Notes: generated by a model from the letters alone, not told the origin. 64,000 bases of DNA from Phyllobacterium lublinensis (GCF_020164435.1 NZ_JAIUDQ010000003.1:62001-126000), one strand, 5' to 3'. Counted from the first letter of the stretch, positions 28,950 to 38,880 are shown. Made by a program: numbers and translations.

Positions 28950-29745
28950 CCAAAATCGCGAGGATCTGGAGCTCATACGTGAGGCTGCGGAAGGTGCGGG
29001 CAGGATTGCTCTCTCATACTTCAAGCAGGCGCCGCAAATTTGGATGAAAACCGGCAACTCGCCGGTGACAGAGGCCGACCTTGCCGCCGACAAATATCTG
29101 AAGGACATGCTCCTGACGGCACGTCCCGACTATGGCTGGATTTCCGAGGAAACCCATGACGAGCGCGCCGCTTCGCCACGCCAGCGGTTCTTTGTCGTCG
29201 ACCCTATTGATGGTACGCGCGCCTTTATCGAGGGGTCGGACGTCTGGTGTGTCAGTGTTGCCGTCATCGAGAATGGCCGGCCCGTCGCAGGTGTTCTGGA
29301 TTGTCCCGCCCGGGGCGAAATACTCACTGCAATACCGGATGGTGGCGCTGGACAGAATGGCAATGTCATTCGCGTCCAGGCCGAAATGCCCCCGTTCAAG
29401 GTTGCAGGGCCGCAGGCATTCATGAAACACCTGCCGGAACGTTTCCTGCAGGCGGTGGAGACAGTTCCCAACGTCGCTTCGCTTGCCTATCGAATTGCCA
29501 TGGTCGCGCGAGGTGATATTGCAGGCACGTTCGTGCGCCCCAATTCGCATGACTGGGATCTGGCGGCTGCCGATCTCATTCTTTCCGAAGCGGGCGGCAA
29601 AGTCTTGACAGCGGATGGCAAAGCGCTCACCTACGGGGTGCGAAACACCAGCAAGGGCGATTATCGGCACGGCGCGCTCGTCGCAGCAAGCGGTCTACTT
29701 ATGGATAATATGTTGAACGTTGTCGCCGAAACCGCCTTCGGCTAA
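28936..29745 (+). CDS. cysQ: 3'(2'),5'-bisphosphate nucleotidase CysQ (inositol monophosphatase family)
   Basis: Mg2+-dependent phosphatase of 269 residues, probably hydrolysing PAP or PAPS; members are also annotated as inositol monophosphatases. Metal-binding motifs are ISEETHDE (Glu), VDPIDGTRAFIEG (Asp-x-x-Asp-Gly-Thr) and the C-terminal HDWDLAAADLILSEAGGKVL. The start appears to be TTG at 28936, inside the end of pmbA, because no ATG or GTG precedes the conserved N-terminus. It leads the block DUF4170, acyltransferase, waaA and lpxK, an order common in Hyphomicrobiales. Confidence 0.9.
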   Translation: MPENNQNREDLELIREAAEGAGRIALSYFKQAPQIWMKTGNSPVTEADLAADKYLKDMLLTARPDYGWISEETHDERAASPRQRFFVVDPIDGTRAFIEGSDVWCVSVAVIENGRPVAGVLDCPARGEILTAIPDGGAGQNGNVIRVQAEMPPFKVAGPQAFMKHLPERFLQAVETVPNVASLAYRIAMVARGDIAGTFVRPNSHDWDLAAADLILSEAGGKVLTADGKALTYGVRNTSKGDYRHGALVAASGLLMDNMLNVVAETAFG

Positions 29746-29800
29746 ACAGGCAAGGGGCGTGACCCCCATCCTCAATCCATCATTTTTCCGGACGGGCACC

Positions 29801-30049
29801 ATGAGCGAAAACACATCTGAGCCAAAACAACTGCTTCACCTGGTTTTTGGCGGCGAACTGAAGAAGCTGGGCGGCGTCGAGTTCCGTGATCTCGACAAGC
29901 TGGACATCGTCGGAATCTATCCGAATTTCGAAACCGCGCAGCGTGCCTGGAAGTCCAAGGCTCAGCAAACCGTTGACAATGCCCATATGCGTTACTTCAT
30001 CGTTCACATGCATAAATTGCTTGACCCCGATACGGGCAAGGCAGGGTGA
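29801..30049 (+). CDS. DUF4170 small protein
   Basis: An 82-residue soluble protein: LLHLVFGGELKKLGGVEFRDLDKLDIVGIYPNFETAQRAWKSKAQQTVDNAHMRYFIVHMHKLLDPD. It matches DUF4170, a small alphaproteobacterial family with no known function, typically found in the lipid A gene block as here. The frame reaches back to 29720, but ATG at 29801 fits. It lies 55 bases after cysQ and 31 bases before the acyltransferase. Confidence 0.88.
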   Translation: MSENTSEPKQLLHLVFGGELKKLGGVEFRDLDKLDIVGIYPNFETAQRAWKSKAQQTVDNAHMRYFIVHMHKLLDPDTGKAG

Positions 30050-30080
30050 CCGCGCATTGCAGTCGCGAATTGACACCGGC

Positions 30081-30854
30081 ATGATCGAAAACAGCTCAGC
30101 GACAGCCAAGACCAACCGGCGAAAAGGCGGTGTACTGAAACGCTTCTGGCGTTCGGTGCGCGGACCGCTTGCGAATTCGCCAATGGTCCGCAGCGCGATC
30201 GTCTTGCTCATCACCCAGTTTTTCCGCCTCGTGCATCTGACCAACCCGAGACTCGCGGGATCGTCGGATCTTGAGGACATGAAGCGTGGCGGTGAGCCTT
30301 TCATCGCCGTCGCCTGGCACGGTCAGCATTTGATGGCGCCGTTTCTAATGCCGCGCGGTGTCCGCTTCGTGGCCATGTTCTCTAGGAGCAAGGATGCCGA
30401 ACTCAATGCGCGCGTCGCCGAGCGCTTCGGCGTGGAGATCGTGCGCGGCTCGGGCGGACGGGAGCGGACGAGGGGAACCGAGAAAGGCGGTGCAAGGGCA
30501 CTGCTTGTACTGAAGAAGGCCTTGAAGGAAGGCAAGACCGCCGCAATGATCGCTGACATACCCCACGGCACGCCACGCGACGCGGGCTTGGGGGTTATCC
30601 TTCTGGCAAAGCTGTCGGGCCGTCCGATTCTTCCCATATGTTATCTGACCACGCGCCGAAAAGTTCTGCAGAAGAGCTGGGACAAGACAACGATCCCCTT
30701 GCCATTCGGCAAGTCGGGGTTGATTGTCGGCGACCCGATTTTTGTTCCCGAGGATGCTGATGATGCGATGCTGGAAGCCAAGCGTGCCGAATTGACGAAC
30801 AGCCTGAATGAGAACACCAGACGGGTGCATCGACTGGTGGATGGCACGGCATGA
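30081..30854 (+). CDS. Lysophospholipid acyltransferase-family protein (DUF374)
   Basis: A 257-residue membrane-associated protein with one hydrophobic segment near residues 35-50 (AIVLLITQFFRLVHL), then AVAWHGQHLMAPFL, FVAMFSRSKDAEL, GSGGRERTRGTEKGGARALL and IADIPHGTPRDAGLGVILLAKLSGRPILPICYLT. This is the DUF374 branch of the LPLAT superfamily. By position between DUF4170 and waaA it probably contributes to lipid A or its very-long-chain acyl decoration; the acyl donor and acceptor are unknown. ATG at 30081 has only a weak ribosome-binding site. It overlaps waaA by four bases (ATGA). Confidence 0.87.
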   Translation: MIENSSATAKTNRRKGGVLKRFWRSVRGPLANSPMVRSAIVLLITQFFRLVHLTNPRLAGSSDLEDMKRGGEPFIAVAWHGQHLMAPFLMPRGVRFVAMFSRSKDAELNARVAERFGVEIVRGSGGRERTRGTEKGGARALLVLKKALKEGKTAAMIADIPHGTPRDAGLGVILLAKLSGRPILPICYLTTRRKVLQKSWDKTTIPLPFGKSGLIVGDPIFVPEDADDAMLEAKRAELTNSLNENTRRVHRLVDGTA

Positions 30855-32173
30855 GCGAGAAATGGGCACGCCTTGTCCTCAGTACCTACCGGTGGGTGGG
30901 TGCCGCGGCATTCCCGATCGTCGGCGCTTATGTTGCGTTCCGCGCCAGCAAGGGCAAGGAGGAGCGTGGCCGTCACGGTGAGCGTTATGGCGTCGCCAGT
31001 GTCGCGCGCCCGTCCGGCCCGTTGATATGGGTTCATGCCGCCAGCGTCGGCGAGACTTCGGCGGTCACACCGCTGGTGGAGGCCATCGTCGACATGGGCA
31101 TCCACGTCGTCTTGACGACAGGCACGGTCACGTCGGCGAAGATGGTGCAGGACCGGTTGGGCGACCGTGTTATCCACCAATATGTGCCGCTGGACCTGAA
31201 GCCGGCGGTCGATCGCTTCCTGACCCATTGGCAGCCGGATCTCGCCATCATTTGCGAATCTGAAATCTGGCCGATGACGATTCTCGAATTGGGGACGCGC
31301 AGGGTGCCGCAAGTTCTTGTTAATGGCCGCCTCTCCGATCGCTCCTATGCCAACTGGCACAAGCGCCCGTCCATAGCCGAGGCCCTTTTTGAGAATCTCG
31401 CCCATGTTGTCGCGCAATCCGACATAGACGGCGAACGGTTCCGCACGCTCGGCGCAAGGCCGGTCACGGTTTCAGGAAACCTCAAGGTCGATACCGCTGT
31501 TCCGCCGGTTAACAATGGCGATCTGGCTGCGATGCAGCGCATGATCGGATCGCGCAAGACCTGGGCCGCGATCTCCACCCATCAGGGCGAAGAAGATATC
31601 GCCGCTCAAGTGCATCACATGCTGAAGGCGCGGCATCGCGACCTGCTTACAATCATTGTGCCACGACATCCCGATCGGGCGCCGGAAATATCCGAGGCGA
31701 TCGAGAAAATGGGCATGAAGGTTGCACTGCGCAGCCGCGGTGACCAGATCGAGCCGGATACGGACATCTATCTCGGTGATACGATCGGCGACATGGGCCT
31801 CTACCTGCGCCTGACCGAAATCGCCTTTGTCGGTCGCTCCCTCACGGCGCAAGGCGGGCAAAACCCGCTGGAGCCGGCCATGCTCAAATCGGCCATTTTG
31901 TCCGGGCGCAACGTCCAGAATTTCCGTGATTCCTACCAACGCCTCATCAAGAATGGCGGAGCAAAACTGGTACGCGACAAGGACATGCTGGCGGGAGCCG
32001 TGAATTATCTCTTCAACAATCCAGCTGAACGCCAGGTGATGATCGATGCGGGCTTGAAGACCGTCGAAGACATGCGCGGCTCCCTGGACCGGACCCTGAC
32101 GGCGTTGGAGCCCTTCGTTCAGCCGCTCGTGCTGAAGGCAAGGTTGAGCAGCCGCGAGGGCGGCTGGAAATGA
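30851..32173 (+). CDS. waaA: Kdo transferase WaaA
   Basis: Inner-membrane glycosyltransferase (GT30) that adds 3-deoxy-D-manno-octulosonate to lipid IVA. The 440 residues include an N-terminal anchor (VGAAAFPIVGAYVAF), IWVHAASVGETSAVTPLVEAI with the catalytic Glu region, CESEIWPM, a GNLKVD segment, and the CMP-Kdo-binding FVGRSLTAQGGQNPLEPAML. It overlaps the acyltransferase by four bases and is followed after 13 bases by lpxK, giving a Kdo-lipid A operon. Confidence 0.97.
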   Translation: MSEKWARLVLSTYRWVGAAAFPIVGAYVAFRASKGKEERGRHGERYGVASVARPSGPLIWVHAASVGETSAVTPLVEAIVDMGIHVVLTTGTVTSAKMVQDRLGDRVIHQYVPLDLKPAVDRFLTHWQPDLAIICESEIWPMTILELGTRRVPQVLVNGRLSDRSYANWHKRPSIAEALFENLAHVVAQSDIDGERFRTLGARPVTVSGNLKVDTAVPPVNNGDLAAMQRMIGSRKTWAAISTHQGEEDIAAQVHHMLKARHRDLLTIIVPRHPDRAPEISEAIEKMGMKVALRSRGDQIEPDTDIYLGDTIGDMGLYLRLTEIAFVGRSLTAQGGQNPLEPAMLKSAILSGRNVQNFRDSYQRLIKNGGAKLVRDKDMLAGAVNYLFNNPAERQVMIDAGLKTVEDMRGSLDRTLTALEPFVQPLVLKARLSSREGGWK

Positions 32174-32186
32174 ATGGCGGGGCGGA

Positions 32187-33209
32187 ATGACCAGTGAAGC
32201 GCCTCCATTCTGGTGGGAAAAGCCGGATTGGCGCTCTTGGGCCCTGAGCCCGTTGTCGACGATCTATGGCGCGGTCGCGGGCCGCCGCATTCGCCGTGCG
32301 AAGCCCCCGGCGGTATCACTGCCCGTCCTTTGCGTGGGCAATTTCACTGTCGGCGGCGCTGGCAAGACCCCGACATCCATTGCCTTTGCCAAGGCGGCAA
32401 CCGCGGCGGGCCTCAAGCCGGGCATCGTCTCGCGTGGTTATGGCGGCGTCTTCTCAGGCCTGCACAGGGTCGATCCCCATTATGACAGCGCCCGTCATGT
32501 CGGCGATGAGCCGATGCTGCTGGCCCGCCATGCGCCGGTCGTCGTTTGCGCCGATCGCCTGGCCGGTGCGTCGGCGTTACAGGAAGCCGGCTGTGATTTC
32601 ATCATCATGGACGATGGTTTCCAGAGCGCGCGACTCCATATTGATTATGCGCTGATGGTCGTGGATGCCGGGCGTGGCATTGGCAATGGCCACGTTATCC
32701 CCGGAGGACCGCTGCGCGCGCCACTGACCGACCAGCTCGTCCGCACGGATGCGTTGTTGAAGATCGGTACGGGCAATGGCGCAGATCAGTTGATCCGCAG
32801 CGCGGCGCGTGCCGCAAAACCAATCTATGAGGCCGTGCTTGTCCCCAGGTCGATCAAGGGTGTCCTGGGAAAGCAACTGCTCGCCTTCGCCGGAATCGGC
32901 GACCCGTCCAAGTTCTTCAGGACGCTGCAGGAGGCGGGAGCCGCCGTCGCCCAGACCAGATCGTTTCCAGACCATCACCGCTATACCGATGAAGAGCTGG
33001 ATGACCTGGCCGGTGCCGCATCGAAAGCTGGCCTTACGCTGATCACCACGGCAAAGGACCACGTGAGGTTGCTTGATGGGGGTACTGCCTCGAAAGAGTT
33101 CGCCGCGCGCTGCCTTGTCCTGGAGATAGAGCTTGCCTTCAGTCATCCGCAAACGGCATCGCGCATTATTCGCGAAACGCGCGATCGCGCCCGGACACGG
33201 TCTATCTGA
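32187..33209 (+). CDS. lpxK: Tetraacyldisaccharide 4'-kinase LpxK
   Basis: Inner-membrane kinase that phosphorylates the 4' position of the lipid A disaccharide. The 340-residue protein has the Walker A motif in GNFTVGGAGKTPTSIAFAKA near residues 52-71, SRGYGG, the HVGDEPMLLA segment and DDGFQSARLHIDYALMVVDAGRGIGNG. It is last in the cysQ-DUF4170-LPLAT-waaA-lpxK operon, which ends against the convergent ybaY-like gene. Confidence 0.97.
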   Translation: MTSEAPPFWWEKPDWRSWALSPLSTIYGAVAGRRIRRAKPPAVSLPVLCVGNFTVGGAGKTPTSIAFAKAATAAGLKPGIVSRGYGGVFSGLHRVDPHYDSARHVGDEPMLLARHAPVVVCADRLAGASALQEAGCDFIIMDDGFQSARLHIDYALMVVDAGRGIGNGHVIPGGPLRAPLTDQLVRTDALLKIGTGNGADQLIRSAARAAKPIYEAVLVPRSIKGVLGKQLLAFAGIGDPSKFFRTLQEAGAAVAQTRSFPDHHRYTDEELDDLAGAASKAGLTLITTAKDHVRLLDGGTASKEFAARCLVLEIELAFSHPQTASRIIRETRDRARTRSI

Positions 33210-33227
33210 ACTAGAGGGCAAGAGGTT

Positions 33228-33677
33228 CTAGAATCTGCCGCGCAGTTTCAGCCTCGGCGGTGCCTCCCGCATGGGAATGTTGAGGGTGCTGCCAGTCGTT
33301 TGGCTGTACCCGCGATCATTGGAAAAGATCACCGCACCTGCGCGGCGAATTTCGACCGCCAGCGCGATACGTTTCGGCCCGGATGCCGGCACGGCAATCT
33401 CGTAACCGACCGGAAATGTGCCATTGCGACCGAGGGCGAAGCTTGTCGAAGCGATCTTGGGCATGGGTGCAGAATTGCCGCCGGTCGCATCATGGGCAGT
33501 CACGAAGACGACCGAACTTGCGGTCAGCGAATAGAATGGCGGACCTTGCAGATAGCCACGAATGGTTCTGGTCGGTCCGCTGTAGGCTGGCGCACGGTTT
33601 GCGCCATCACTTGTACAGGCGGTTGCCAACAGTCCGGTCGCGACGATTGAAATCAAGGCCGTGCGCCGGGTTATCAT
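33228..33677 (-). CDS. YbaY-family putative lipoprotein
   Basis: A 149-residue protein with an export signal (MITRRTALISIVATGLLATAC; RR at residues 4-5 and Cys near residue 21 as a possible lipidation site). It has the YbaY/YscW-like beta-sandwich pattern: IRGYLQGPPFYSLTASSVVFVTAHDAT, FPVGYEIAVPASGPKRIALAVEIRRAGAVIFSNDRGYSQ. The role of YbaY is not established; some members chaperone secretins. It starts three bases after the DUF2093 gene stops, so it is the third gene of the mutL transcript. Confidence 0.78.
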   Translation of the reverse strand: MITRRTALISIVATGLLATACTSDGANRAPAYSGPTRTIRGYLQGPPFYSLTASSVVFVTAHDATGGNSAPMPKIASTSFALGRNGTFPVGYEIAVPASGPKRIALAVEIRRAGAVIFSNDRGYSQTTGSTLNIPMREAPPRLKLRGRF

Positions 33678-33680
33678 CGG

Positions 33681-33917
33681 TCAGGCCTTCGTTCGTTGGC
33701 GCAGAACCGGGTTCATCTCGATTTCGCGCTCCAGAGAAATTCGCGCATCAGCATAGGCCTCCTGGCGGGCGACGTTCCAGTATTTGAGCTCATCCAGCGG
33801 GATTTTTTCTGACGTAACGGCGCACAGTACGTATGCACCCGGAGACAGGACCTGGAAGTCGCCGTCGAGATAGCGAATTTTGGCTTCGCGTGAGCCTGGT
33901 CCCTCAAATCTGTTCAT
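33681..33917 (-). CDS. DUF2093 small protein
   Basis: A 78-residue soluble protein with the DUF2093 signature AKIRYLDGDFQVLSPGAYVLCAVTSEKIPLDELKYWNVARQEAYADA. The function is unknown; the family is largely alphaproteobacterial. An alternative start three codons upstream (33926) cannot be excluded. It lies between mutL and the YbaY-like gene with short gaps, consistent with one transcript. Confidence 0.87.
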   Translation of the reverse strand: MNRFEGPGSREAKIRYLDGDFQVLSPGAYVLCAVTSEKIPLDELKYWNVARQEAYADARISLEREIEMNPVLRQRTKA

Positions 33918-33979
33918 TCGGTGCATCCAGCTTCGTCATTCAGGCCATTTACGCGCCACTGGTCATGCTGGTCAAGCCA

Positions 33980-35842
33980 TCACCGTCGACCGAACAAGCG
34001 CTCGATATCGCTCAGCTTGAGCTCGATATAGGTCGGACGGCCGTGATTGCACGTCCCGGACCCTGGCGTTTCCTCCATCTGGCGAAGCAACGCGTTCATC
34101 TCGTCCGGCTTCAGCCTTCGGCCGGACCGGACCGAGCCATGGCAGGCCATGGTGGCAGCAACGTGATCGAGAATGGCCTTCAGGCCATGCGACGTGTCGT
34201 GTTCGGCGATCTCGTCAGCAAGGTCGCGGACGAGCTGCTGCGTGTCGATTTCGCCCAGCATCGAAGGTGTTTCGCGCACCGCGACCGCGCCCGGTCCAAA
34301 GGCTTCAATGCCGAGTCCGAAGCGTGAAAGCGTTTCCGCGTGAGCGACCAGACGTTCCACATCCTCTTCCGGCAAATCGACGATCTCCGGTATGAGCAGC
34401 ATCTGCGCGGGCAACGGTCTTGAATGCAGCGCGTTCTTCAATGCCTCATAGACGAGACGCTCGTGTGCAGCGTGCTGGTCGACAATGACCAGGCTATCCG
34501 CAGTTTGGGAGACAATATAATTCGCGTGAATCTGCGCCCGCGCCGCGCCGAGGGGCGCCGACAGCAATTCCTGCGGAATTTCGGCTGTACCTGCTCGCGT
34601 ATCCGCAGCAACCGCTTCTGCCCCGTCATAGAGAAAGGTATGGATCGTTTCGGCAAAGCCATTGCTGTTGCGGACGGAAGTCGACTCCAGATCGAAGGGC
34701 CGATAGGGCGATTGCCTTAGTTCATACTTCTGATTGGCGGCTGCAGCACCCTGCCAGCGTTGACCAGCCATGTCCGCGCGCGCGGGCTCGGCACCGCCGA
34801 GACGGAACGAATTCAGCATGGCCCCGGCGCCGCTGGTTGCTGCGCGAATGCCGGATTGGCCAAGTGCTTCCCGTATGGCCCCAACGATCAGCCCGCGCAC
34901 AAGACCGGGATCACGAAAGCGCACATCGGCCTTTGCCGGATGGACATTGACATCGACCAGGACCGGATCAAGGTTGAGAAAGAGCACTGCAACCGGGTGT
35001 CGGTCGCGCGCGACCACATCGGCATAGGCCCCGCGAATGGCGCCCCAGATCTGCTTGTCACGCACTGGCCGGCCGTTGACATAGGCGAACTGGTGCAGGC
35101 TGTTGGCGCGGTTGAACGCCGGGATGCCGGCGAAGCCTGTCAATCGCACGCCGTCCCGCTCGGCGTCGATCGCAATGGCATTCTCCGGAAATTCCTTGCC
35201 AAGCACCTGTGAAATCCGCTCCAGCATACCCGCTGAACCCGCTCCGGTCGCGTTGAGCTCCAAAGGCGTGCGGTCGCTGCCAGCGATCGAGAAACGGATA
35301 TGGGGAAAGGCAACGGCGATGCGCTTGACCACGTCGCTGATGGCGGATGCTTCGGCCCGGTCGGTCTTCATGAACTTCAACCGCGCAGGTGTGGAAAAGA
35401 AGAGATCGCGGACTTCGGCGATCGTCCCGCCATTCATCGGTGTCGGGCGGGGTCCCTCCACACGTCCTCCGTGCACCCCGATCTCAAAACCGGAATCTGC
35501 GTCTGCCGTGCGCGACTTGAGCGAGAGGCGCGACACCGAACCTATCGAGGGCAATGCCTCGCCGCGGAACCCGAGCGCCCGAATGTCGTGCACATCGTCG
35601 GTAAGCTTGGACGTGCAATGCCGCGAAACCGCGAGGGCCAGCTCATCGCGGGGAATTCCCGAGCCATTGTCGGTAATGCGCATGAGAGTCTTGCCGCCGC
35701 CGGCGGTGACGATTTCGATGCGAGTCGCGCCGGCATCAATGGCATTTTCAACCAGTTCCTTCACCACGCTTGCCGGGCGTTCGATAACTTCGCCCGCAGC
35801 GATCTGGTTGATGATTGTTTCGGTGAGCTGCCTGATTGCCAT
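33980..35842 (-). CDS. mutL: DNA mismatch repair protein MutL (endonuclease type)
   Basis: Mismatch-repair ATPase that links MutS to strand incision. The 620-residue protein has GHKL ATPase motifs [24 protein letters not shown] and [14 protein letters not shown] in the first 100 residues. The C-terminal domain has [12 protein letters not shown] starting at about residue 455, which is the DQHA-x2-E-x4-E metal site of MutL proteins with intrinsic endonuclease activity. This fits an organism without MutH. The preferred start is MAIRQLTET at 35842; an ATG three codons earlier is possible. DUF2093 and a lipoprotein follow in the same direction. Confidence 0.97.
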   Translation of the reverse strand: MAIRQLTETIINQIAAGEVIERPASVVKELVENAIDAGATRIEIVTAGGGKTLMRITDNGSGIPRDELALAVSRHCTSKLTDDVHDIRALGFRGEALPSIGSVSRLSLKSRTADADSGFEIGVHGGRVEGPRPTPMNGGTIAEVRDLFFSTPARLKFMKTDRAEASAISDVVKRIAVAFPHIRFSIAGSDRTPLELNATGAGSAGMLERISQVLGKEFPENAIAIDAERDGVRLTGFAGIPAFNRANSLHQFAYVNGRPVRDKQIWGAIRGAYADVVARDRHPVAVLFLNLDPVLVDVNVHPAKADVRFRDPGLVRGLIVGAIREALGQSGIRAATSGAGAMLNSFRLGGAEPARADMAGQRWQGAAAANQKYELRQSPYRPFDLESTSVRNSNGFAETIHTFLYDGAEAVAADTRAGTAEIPQELLSAPLGAARAQIHANYIVSQTADSLVIVDQHAAHERLVYEALKNALHSRPLPAQMLLIPEIVDLPEEDVERLVAHAETLSRFGLGIEAFGPGAVAVRETPSMLGEIDTQQLVRDLADEIAEHDTSHGLKAILDHVAATMACHGSVRSGRRLKPDEMNALLRQMEETPGSGTCNHGRPTYIELKLSDIERLFGRR

Positions 35843-35988
35843 CACAAACATATAGTGGATTCGTCAATGGCCCGAAATCCGCAAATCATGTCTATCCCGC
35901 ATGATCCCAGCAAATATTAGCAATGCCGATCATCTGGTCACCGGCACGGATTTGATGATAGACCTGCGATACACTGAGGAGAATCCGC

Positions 35989-37179
35989 ATGGCAAATTCC
36001 AAGCCGTCCTTTGTCTGGACAGACCCGTTTCTGCTGGAAGATCAGTTGACTGCAGATGAGCGGATGATCCGCGACAGCGCTCGCGCCTTCGCACAAGGTG
36101 AGCTGCTGCCACGCATTGAAGAGGCCTATCTGGAGGAAAAGACTGACCCTGAGCTGTTCAGGCTCATGGGCGAATCCGGTCTTCTTGGCGTCACCTTGCC
36201 TGAAGAGTACGGCACGGCCGGTGCTTCCTATGTCGCTTACGGTTTGGTTGCGCGCGAAGTCGAGCGTGTCGACAGTGGCTACCGCTCGATGATGAGCGTG
36301 CAGTCGTCTTTGGTCATGTACCCTATCTACGCCTATGGCTCTGAAGAGCAGCGCAACAAGTACCTGCCAAAGCTTGCCTCCGGTGAGTGGATCGGATGTT
36401 TCGGCCTGACCGAACCTGATGCCGGTTCTGATCCCGCCGGCATGAAAACCCGCGCCGAAAGGGTGGCCGATGGCTATCGGCTGTCCGGCTCGAAAATGTG
36501 GATATCCAATTCCCCGATCGCCGATGTCTTCGTCGTCTGGGCCAAGTCCGACGCGCATGACGGGCAGATTCGCGGCTTCGTGCTGGAGAAGGGCATGAAG
36601 GGTCTTTCCGCCCCGAAGATTGGCGGCAAGCTGTCATTGCGGGCCTCGATCACCGGTGAAATCGTCATGGACGGCGTGGTGGTGGGCGAGGAGCATTTGC
36701 TGCCGAACGTGTCCGGGCTGAAAGGCCCGTTCGGCTGCCTCAACCGTGCCCGCTACGGCATCTCCTGGGGTGTGCTTGGCGCGGCCGAGGATTGCTGGCA
36801 GCGTACCGTTCAATACGGGCTCGACCGCAAGCAATTCGGGCGGCCATTGGCTGCGACACAGCTCTTCCAGAAGAAATTCGCCGATATGCAGACCGAGATA
36901 GCACTTGGCCTGCAAGCCTCCCTGCGGGTCGGCCGTCTCTTCGACGAGGGCAAGGCGGCGCCCGAGATGATCAGTCTCGTCAAGCGCAACAATTGCGGCA
37001 AGGCCCTGGATATCGCCCGGGTTGCCCGCGACATGCACGGCGGCAACGGAATCCAGATCGGTTACCACGTCATGCGTCACGCGCAAAACCTTGAGACAGT
37101 CAATACCTACGAGGGCACGCACGACGTTCACGCCCTTATCCTTGGCCGTGCTCAGACCGGCATTCAGGCCTTCTTTTAA
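35989..37179 (+). CDS. gcdH: Glutaryl-CoA dehydrogenase-type acyl-CoA dehydrogenase
   Basis: FAD enzyme that oxidises and decarboxylates glutaryl-CoA to crotonyl-CoA in lysine and tryptophan breakdown. The 396 residues include [42 protein letters not shown], the [17 protein letters not shown] segment holding the substrate-binding Arg, and the catalytic Glu375 in [20 protein letters not shown]. The length and the [30 protein letters not shown] opening are those of GcdH rather than short-chain dehydrogenases. GAGGAG precedes the ATG. It is a single gene, facing the aminotransferase gene. Confidence 0.93.
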   Translation: MANSKPSFVWTDPFLLEDQLTADERMIRDSARAFAQGELLPRIEEAYLEEKTDPELFRLMGESGLLGVTLPEEYGTAGASYVAYGLVAREVERVDSGYRSMMSVQSSLVMYPIYAYGSEEQRNKYLPKLASGEWIGCFGLTEPDAGSDPAGMKTRAERVADGYRLSGSKMWISNSPIADVFVVWAKSDAHDGQIRGFVLEKGMKGLSAPKIGGKLSLRASITGEIVMDGVVVGEEHLLPNVSGLKGPFGCLNRARYGISWGVLGAAEDCWQRTVQYGLDRKQFGRPLAATQLFQKKFADMQTEIALGLQASLRVGRLFDEGKAAPEMISLVKRNNCGKALDIARVARDMHGGNGIQIGYHVMRHAQNLETVNTYEGTHDVHALILGRAQTGIQAFF

Positions 37180-37186
37180 GGGCAAT

Positions 37187-37218
37187 CGGCAGATCCCACC
37201 CTGCGTGATGGTCTGCCG
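37187..37218. terminator. Hairpin between convergent genes
   Basis: CGGCAGATC (37187-37195) pairs with GGTCTGCCG-side bases (37210-37218) over nine positions with one G-T, then GGCCCTTT follows on the plus strand. It is placed between the gcdH stop and the aminotransferase stop. Confidence 0.5.
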
Positions 37219-37236
37219 GCCCTTTAGGGGTAGTTA

Positions 37237-38535
37237 TCAGGCGTTGTGCGCCAGGGGCGCATCGATGTGCTTTTCGAGCGCCGCCAGCAAAATGCAGAGC
37301 GCAATGCCCTCCGATGCCTGCTCAACCTCCCGAAGCGATGGGTAGGTTGGCGCAAGGCGAAGCGTCCGGTCATGCGGATCTCGTCCGTAAGGCGACGTCG
37401 CGCCCGCGGGCGTGAGAACGACACCAGCCTGCCGCGCAAGATCGACGATCTGCTTGGCCGTGCCATCCATTCCATCCACGCAGATGAAGTAACCGCCCTC
37501 CGGCTTCGTCCAACGTGCAACGCCGGTACCGGACAGACGCTTCTCAAGCGCGCCGATGACTGCATCGAACTTCGGTTCGATCAAGGCCCGATGCGCTTCC
37601 ATATGTTGGTGCAAGCCTTCAATGTTCCTCAGGAACCGCACATGTCTGATTTGATTGAGCTTGTCCGGGCCGATTGTCCGCTTGCCTGCCCGTGCCAGAT
37701 ACCACTTCACGTTTGCCGCGGAAGAGGCAAACAGCGCAAGACCGGCACCGGCAAGCGTGACCTTGGACGTGGAGGCGAAGACGAAAGCACGATCCGGATT
37801 GCCCGCCTGCTCGCAAAGCTCAAGAATATTGGCAATTTCATGCCTTTGCGGGGTCAGATGGTGCACGGCATAGGCATTGTCCCAGAAAAGCCGGAAGTCG
37901 GGGGCTCCTGTCCGCATTGCCGCCAGCCGCTCGATCACCTCCGTCGAATAGACTTCGCCTGATGGGTTCGAATATTTCGGAACGCACCACATGCCCTTTA
38001 CGTCGGGATCGGCCGCAAGTTCCTCGACCATGTCCATATCCGGTCCATGACCCGTAAGGGGCACGGGCAGCATGCGGATTCCATATTCTTCGCAGATGGC
38101 GAAATGCCTGTCATAGCCGGGTACAGCACAGATGAAGGCTGGCGTCCCCGATTGCTGGGACCATGGGTCCATTTCACTCGAAACACCCTTGAACAGTGAC
38201 CAGGCGAGGCAATCATGCATCAGGGCAAGGCTCGAATTGTCGCCAACGACAATCCGCTCCGCTGGCGCGCCCATCATCGGCGCGAACAGTGCGCGCACCT
38301 CTGGCAAGCCCTGCAGGCCGCCGTAGTTGCGCGCATCTTCGCCGGCTTCGGTAAAATGATCGCCGTTGCCGGGCAGGGCGAGCATGCCACTTGCAAGGTC
38401 GAGCTGTTCCGGACTTGGCTTGCCCCGGGTCATGTCGATCTGCAGACCGCGGCCACGGAACAGGTCGTATTCACCACGAACCCTGTCGCGCAATGCGCGC
38501 AGGTCTTCGGCGCTCAAATCAGCGATGCCACCCAT
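37237..38535 (-). CDS. Aspartate-type aminotransferase, class 1c (PLP)
   Basis: A 432-residue fold-type I PLP aminotransferase of the subclass once described as alanine-glyoxylate-like (Pfam Asp_aminotransf). It reads LQIDMTRGKPSPEQLDLASGML near the N-terminus and has FLFWDNAYAVHHL-like residues (FRLFWDNAYAVHHLTP). The PLP lysine is probably in FASTSKVTLAGAGLALFASS, and GYFICVDGMDGTAKQIVDLARQAGV and TLRLAPTYPSLREVEQA follow. Relatives transaminate aspartate with 2-oxoglutarate; the substrate here is inferred. It begins six bases after the DUF442 gene, in one transcript with it. Confidence 0.9.
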   Translation of the reverse strand: MGGIADLSAEDLRALRDRVRGEYDLFRGRGLQIDMTRGKPSPEQLDLASGMLALPGNGDHFTEAGEDARNYGGLQGLPEVRALFAPMMGAPAERIVVGDNSSLALMHDCLAWSLFKGVSSEMDPWSQQSGTPAFICAVPGYDRHFAICEEYGIRMLPVPLTGHGPDMDMVEELAADPDVKGMWCVPKYSNPSGEVYSTEVIERLAAMRTGAPDFRLFWDNAYAVHHLTPQRHEIANILELCEQAGNPDRAFVFASTSKVTLAGAGLALFASSAANVKWYLARAGKRTIGPDKLNQIRHVRFLRNIEGLHQHMEAHRALIEPKFDAVIGALEKRLSGTGVARWTKPEGGYFICVDGMDGTAKQIVDLARQAGVVLTPAGATSPYGRDPHDRTLRLAPTYPSLREVEQASEGIALCILLAALEKHIDAPLAHNA

Positions 38536-38541
38536 AGCCGT

Positions 38542-38880
38542 TCAGCCCTTTTGCTGCTGGACAATGCCATAAATGTTCGTCGAACGGGCACCCGACCGGC
38601 AATAGGCGAGAACGGGCCCCTCGGCCTCTTCCAGCGCTTGAGCCATGGCGTCGACGTCGTCTTGAGTGAGTTGCCCGGAGACAACAGGAACGTAATAGAT
38701 CGGGATGCCTGCTTTTTCGGCAACGCGCGCGATCTCTGCGAATTCCGGCTGATCCGGCGCTTCGCCGTCCGGACGGTTGCATATGAGCGTGTGGTAGCCC
38801 GCCGCAGCAATATCGCGCACATCATCGGGTGAAATCTGGCCGGTCACGGCAAAACCTTCGTCAATTTGACGGATATCCAT
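38542..38880 (-). CDS. TIGR01244/DUF442 sulfurtransferase-phosphatase-like protein
   Basis: A 112-residue protein with the DUF442 fold, related to dual-specificity phosphatases and to the N-terminal part of Blh sulfide-detoxification proteins. ISPDDVRDIAAAGYHTLICNRPDGE is followed by a P-loop-like VLAYCRSGARSTNIY, with the reactive Cys near residue 93 and Arg after it. In related genes it acts as a sulfurtransferase or phosphatase linked to persulfide sensing by BigR-type regulators. ATG 38880 is chosen over the far upstream frame start. It is first of two genes with the aminotransferase. A striking dyad lies about 100 bases upstream. Confidence 0.88.
   Translation of the reverse strand: MDIRQIDEGFAVTGQISPDDVRDIAAAGYHTLICNRPDGEAPDQPEFAEIARVAEKAGIPIYYVPVVSGQLTQDDVDAMAQALEEAEGPVLAYCRSGARSTNIYGIVQQQKG

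Noticed and set aside
33211..33231. CTAGA ... TCTAG repeat after lpxK as terminator
   Set aside because: Only five pairs around an eleven-base loop and no T-run.
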